A stretch of DNA of 29,859 bases from CAIVSN01 sp036171455 (GTDB lineage: Bacteria > Patescibacteriota > Gracilibacteria > BD1-5 > UBA2023). The stretch is from NCBI GenBank assembly GCA_036171455.1, contig JAVHRB010000079.1, positions 1-29,859 on the forward strand, given 5' to 3'. The translations under genes and the position numbers were made by a program. Positions 27,311-29,859 of this stretch are shown here, in pieces. Under the pieces are notes generated by a model. The model did no database searches and had not been told where the DNA came from. It saw nothing but the letters and a program-made list of their open reading frames with translations. Positions within the stretch are counted from its first letter, which is position 1; each line of letters starts with the position of its first letter.

Positions 27311-27584
27311 GCTGGGTCGAACTGAAACATTATCGTATGAAGAAGAATATGCCCTGTTGGAAGCCGTTGCTGGTGGCGACATGATTGCCCGCCAACGTAT
27401 CGCAGAAAGCCGTTTGCGTCAGGTCGCTACGCTTGTTTGGCAAGCTGATGCGATATCTGACCAGATTCTCGCAGCCAATGCTGGACTTCTTCGTGCAATA
27501 GATATGTACGTCAAAAATCCAAGAAAATGGAAAGATTTCGATACATGTGCCGAAGAATATATAAAAAAAGAAATTGAAGACTAG
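27282..27584 (+). CDS. Truncated sigma-70-like protein (regions 1.2 to 2.2 only)
   Basis: This 100-aa protein follows the sigma-70 pattern from region 1.2 into region 2. FLTKLGRTETLSYEEEYAL matches the region 1.2 pattern of MYL..IG...LLT.EEE..L, GGDMIARQRIAESRLRQVATLVW matches GD..A...LI..NLRLVV..A, and AANAGLLRAIDMY matches the GNIGL.RAV..F core-binding helix. It ends (CAEEYIKKEIED) where sigma factors have FSTYA.WWIRQ.I, before the promoter-melting region 2.3, the -10 reading region 2.4, and regions 3 and 4. It overlaps murD by 29 bases and ends 1 base before murC, so it is cotranscribed with both. It could bind core RNA polymerase as an anti-sigma-like competitor, or be a relic. ATG start, TAG stop, no TGA. 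Confidence 0.72.
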   Translation: MSPFEQFLTKLGRTETLSYEEEYALLEAVAGGDMIARQRIAESRLRQVATLVWQADAISDQILAANAGLLRAIDMYVKNPRKWKDFDTCAEEYIKKEIED

Positions 27585-27585
27585 T

Positions 27586-28971
27586 ATGACCCATCATCTT
27601 CACCTCATCGGGGCGGGTGGAATCGGAGTTTCCGCTATCGGGAGATATTATAAAAATCTCGGATGGACCGTTTCTGGTTCCGATTCCAGCGAAAGTGAAA
27701 TTACCCGTGACCTCGTTCGCGAGGGTTTTGATATACACATCGGACACCGGGCTGAAAACCTACCACTCCATACCGATCTCCTCGTACACACCGAAGGGAT
27801 ATTTATTGCTGCAACCGGAATTTCTCATGGCAAAGCCTCATCCGTGAACGTCGAACTTACCTTGGCTCAAGAACGCTGCATAAAAATTCGTTCCTATCCC
27901 CAAGCTTTGGCAGATATCACGAATTCAAAACGGCAAGTTGCCATAGCTGGGAGCCATGGGAAATCCTCAACCACATCGCTTCTCGGAGTCATGCTCGCAG
28001 GATCGAAAATCGGTGGATCTACCATCGTTGGTACCAAACTCGCCCAATTTGGCGGTACCAATATTCATATTGACCCGTTGAGCGAATGGTTCGCAATCGA
28101 AGCCTGCGAATACAAGCGTCATTTTCTGGAATATACGCCATACATTACGGTCATTACCAATATCGATATCGACCATTTGGACTACTATCGAGATGAAGCT
28201 GATTATCAGTCCGCATTTATATCTCTGATTAAAAAAACTCAATACGCAGTTGTGTTGAGTCGGCTCGATACTGGTTGTCAAAAACTCTATAAAGCCCTCA
28301 CCCCAGAAATCCAGAACCGCCTTAAATGGTATTGGGTAGATATGGATGAATATTTTGAAACAAAATCAGGGATAATCTCGAAAATTCCTCACTTATCCCT
28401 CAAAGTTCCCGGTGAACATCTCCGACTCGATGCCAACCTCGCCTACGTTGTCGGCAATATCATCGGAATCCCTCAAGGCGAGAGTATCGCTGGTTTGGAA
28501 GGGTATGGTGGGTCCTGGAGGAGAAGCGAAATCGTCGGCACGACCGCGAACGGAAACATCGTCATGTCGGATTACGGACATCACCCCAGCGAACTCAAAC
28601 CGACTTTTTTCGCCATAAAAGCAAAATATCCGGAACGGGAACTCGTGGTTATTTTCCAACCGCACCAAGCAGCACGAACACGGGCGCTCCTTGGAGATTT
28701 TGCCACGAGTTTCAACGATGTCGACCAAGTTATTATTCCAAATATCTATCTCAGTCGGGATACAGAAGAAGATATCGAATATATGTCAGTAGATCGGCTC
28801 GTGGATGCCATTCGGCCGCATCAAAAAAACGTGCGAAACGTCGGTGGCATTTCGCACGCGGTATCGGAAGTGCTCCGTCTCGATGCTATGAATTCCGAGA
28901 AATATGTTTTTCTCATTCAGGGAGCAGGAAATGTGGATGAAATCCGATACGCTTTTACTTTAAAGAATTAA
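27586..28971 (+). CDS. murC: UDP-N-acetylmuramate--L-alanine ligase
   Basis: MurC attaches L-alanine to UDP-MurNAc, the step before MurD. The 461-aa protein has the nucleotide-binding start HLIGAGGIGVSAIG, the ATP loop AGSHGKSSTT (121-130; GSHGKS instead of the common GTHGKT), the segment ITNIDIDHLDYY, and the C-terminal SDYGHHPSELKPT that contacts nucleotide. FQPHQAARTRAL also fits. The ATG at 27586 is preferred over an upstream TTG because it begins right at the family start. It follows the sigma-like gene by 1 base. Its TAA overlaps the TAA of the convergent gene (shared TTAA, 28968-28971). There is no TGA codon in it, in contrast to murD. Confidence 0.96.
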   Translation: MTHHLHLIGAGGIGVSAIGRYYKNLGWTVSGSDSSESEITRDLVREGFDIHIGHRAENLPLHTDLLVHTEGIFIAATGISHGKASSVNVELTLAQERCIKIRSYPQALADITNSKRQVAIAGSHGKSSTTSLLGVMLAGSKIGGSTIVGTKLAQFGGTNIHIDPLSEWFAIEACEYKRHFLEYTPYITVITNIDIDHLDYYRDEADYQSAFISLIKKTQYAVVLSRLDTGCQKLYKALTPEIQNRLKWYWVDMDEYFETKSGIISKIPHLSLKVPGEHLRLDANLAYVVGNIIGIPQGESIAGLEGYGGSWRRSEIVGTTANGNIVMSDYGHHPSELKPTFFAIKAKYPERELVVIFQPHQAARTRALLGDFATSFNDVDQVIIPNIYLSRDTEEDIEYMSVDRLVDAIRPHQKNVRNVGGISHAVSEVLRLDAMNSEKYVFLIQGAGNVDEIRYAFTLKN

Positions 28972-29675
28972 TTTTCTGTCTCAGCTTCATTATTAGGAGT
29001 TCCGGTTGGAGCTGTTTGATTTTTATTGCGTCCATTCTTTCCTCCTCGCATTCCTTCTCGCCCTCCACCCTGATTCATCATTTTACCTCGTGGACCACCC
29101 TGCATTTGTTCTCGTGGACCGGTAAGACCTCCGGAACCTCCCATCATTCCACCCCGATTGTCCGGTCCTTGGTCTTGCATATCCTGACCTTGTCCCATTC
29201 CCTCTGGACCACCATGATTATCTGAACCCATTCCTTGTCCTCGCTTCATACCAAATTGATCCATTAAGCCTTTTGATCCACTTCCAGTAGATGGTTTCAG
29301 GAGATCACGAATAGTTTCCATTTTTGCAATTTCATCTTCCGTTGGCAAGACTACTCCTTGTGTTCGGTAAAATTCTCGTTCCTGCTTTCTAAAGCTCTGT
29401 CGCAGAGTTTCAAGTTGTGCTTTTGCATCAGTAGATAGAGATTTTTCCGCTTTTTGAAGCGCTTTCATTTTTGTTTCAAATGCTTTAACTTCAACTAACG
29501 TAGGAGGAGTTATTCCTTTGGCTGTAAGAAGCTGAATGACTCCAGTATTCGAAAACTGATTTCCTTTTCCCATTTTTAACTTCATTCCCATAGAAGAGTT
29601 TGCAGCAAAAACAGAAGTTGCAGCAAAAGCACTAACGAGTAGTACGGAAGCAACGATAGATTTTGTGTGTTTCAT
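28968..29675 (-). CDS. Secreted Gly/Met/Gln-rich protein
   Basis: This 235-aa protein has a signal peptide (SIVASVLLVSAFAATSVFA, cleavage likely after VFA). A central helical region of about 100 residues follows (KAFETKMKALQKAEKSL, ETLRQSFRKQEREF). The last 90 residues are low-complexity, rich in Gly, Met, Gln, Asn and Arg (for example MGQGQDMQDQGPDNRGG). No family is recognised. The helical part resembles Spy/CpxP-type periplasmic helices in general character only. Despite more than 30 glycines it uses no TGA. It has its own promoter and converges on murC with overlapping stop codons. ATG start, TAA stop. Confidence 0.75.
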   Translation of the reverse strand: MKHTKSIVASVLLVSAFAATSVFAANSSMGMKLKMGKGNQFSNTGVIQLLTAKGITPPTLVEVKAFETKMKALQKAEKSLSTDAKAQLETLRQSFRKQEREFYRTQGVVLPTEDEIAKMETIRDLLKPSTGSGSKGLMDQFGMKRGQGMGSDNHGGPEGMGQGQDMQDQGPDNRGGMMGGSGGLTGPREQMQGGPRGKMMNQGGGREGMRGGKNGRNKNQTAPTGTPNNEAETEN

Positions 29676-29729
29676 AAAAAAAGATTAAAAAAAATAATTT
29701 TACTTCATGTCGACTAGCATAAACTATTG

Positions 29730-29758
29730 ATATTAAGATTGTATTAATCGTTGTTCAA
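29730..29758 (-). promoter_or_regulatory. Promoter of the Gly/Met/Gln-rich protein gene
   Basis: On the minus strand TTGAAC (29753-29758) and TAATAT (29730-29735) are exactly 17 bases apart, about 54 bases before the ATG. The leader between is very rich in T on the minus strand. Confidence 0.5.
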
Positions 29759-29816
29759 AATACTATAATCCATTTCCCACTCAAGAAAAATATCTCATAT
29801 TCCACAAAAATCAATC

Positions 29817-29839
29817 ACCCCGCAGCAAGCTGACGGGGT
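29817..29839. repeat. Short palindromic repeat, copy at right end of window
   Basis: ACCCCGCAGC and GCTGaCGGGGT pair around AA with one bulged A. The 18-base core is identical to 24-41. The flanks ACCCC/GGGGT pair better here than at the left copy. It lies between genes. Confidence 0.6.
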
Positions 29840-29859
29840 ATGACCTAGATCCTACAATC

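Noticed and set aside
1..29859. CRISPR array or prophage
   Set aside because: No regularly spaced repeats with unique spacers and no phage, integrase or transposase genes were seen on either strand.

Overview
The window appears to come from a bacterium of the candidate phylum Gracilibacteria (BD1-5), or a close relative in the Patescibacteria/CPR, that reads UGA as glycine (NCBI table 25). Under the standard code at least a dozen genes break at TGA. Read as glycine, they join into intact proteins, and many of the glycines fall where a family is known to have one: the G/F region of DnaJ, YFGDSKNCPYG in glutamate racemase, GADGYLVK in a response regulator, and the last transmembrane block of SecD. 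I count about 47 in-frame TGA codons. All 24 genes called here end in TAA (16) or TAG (8), none in TGA. CGA and CGG still encode conserved arginines, which argues against the Absconditabacterales code (table 37). Assignment to Gracilibacteria is an inference from the code.

Layout. 162-1586: dnaJ and a small zinc-ribbon gene on the minus strand. 1679-3158: a kinase-like protein and a divergent nucleotidyltransferase-like protein. 3155-9869: two very large, mostly helical, lineage-specific proteins of about 941 and 1263 aa, separated by a clear terminator. 10121-14205: an RlmD/TrmA-type RNA methyltransferase, a cohesin-like membrane-anchored protein, rnhB and a secreted coiled-coil protein. 14405-17152: a response regulator and a FIST-PAS histidine kinase in one operon. 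17402-20490: an integral membrane protein, groEL, a small membrane protein and groES; the last two separate the chaperonin genes. 20621-23840: secD, a HAD hydrolase and murI as one operon. 24034-25929: a 631-aa protein of unknown function. 25976-28971: murD, a truncated sigma-70-like protein and murC as one operon. 28968-29675: a Gly/Met/Gln-rich secreted protein.

The recognisable genes cover chaperones (DnaJ, GroEL, GroES), secretion (SecD), peptidoglycan precursor synthesis (MurI, MurD, MurC), RNA modification and turnover (RlmD-like, RNase HII) and one two-component system. The rest are surface, secreted or very large proteins of unknown role, as is common in host-associated CPR bacteria. 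The most unusual items are a 100-aa sigma-70 fragment between murD and murC, a structured repeat present four times between genes, a long foldback element whose terminal repeat supplies the murI stop codon, a CIRCE-like operator on the groES promoter, and a near-complete absence of Shine-Dalgarno sequences.

No gap between genes exceeds about 260 bases. The gaps hold promoters, terminators and repeats. I found no tRNA, rRNA, CRISPR array, transposase or phage gene.
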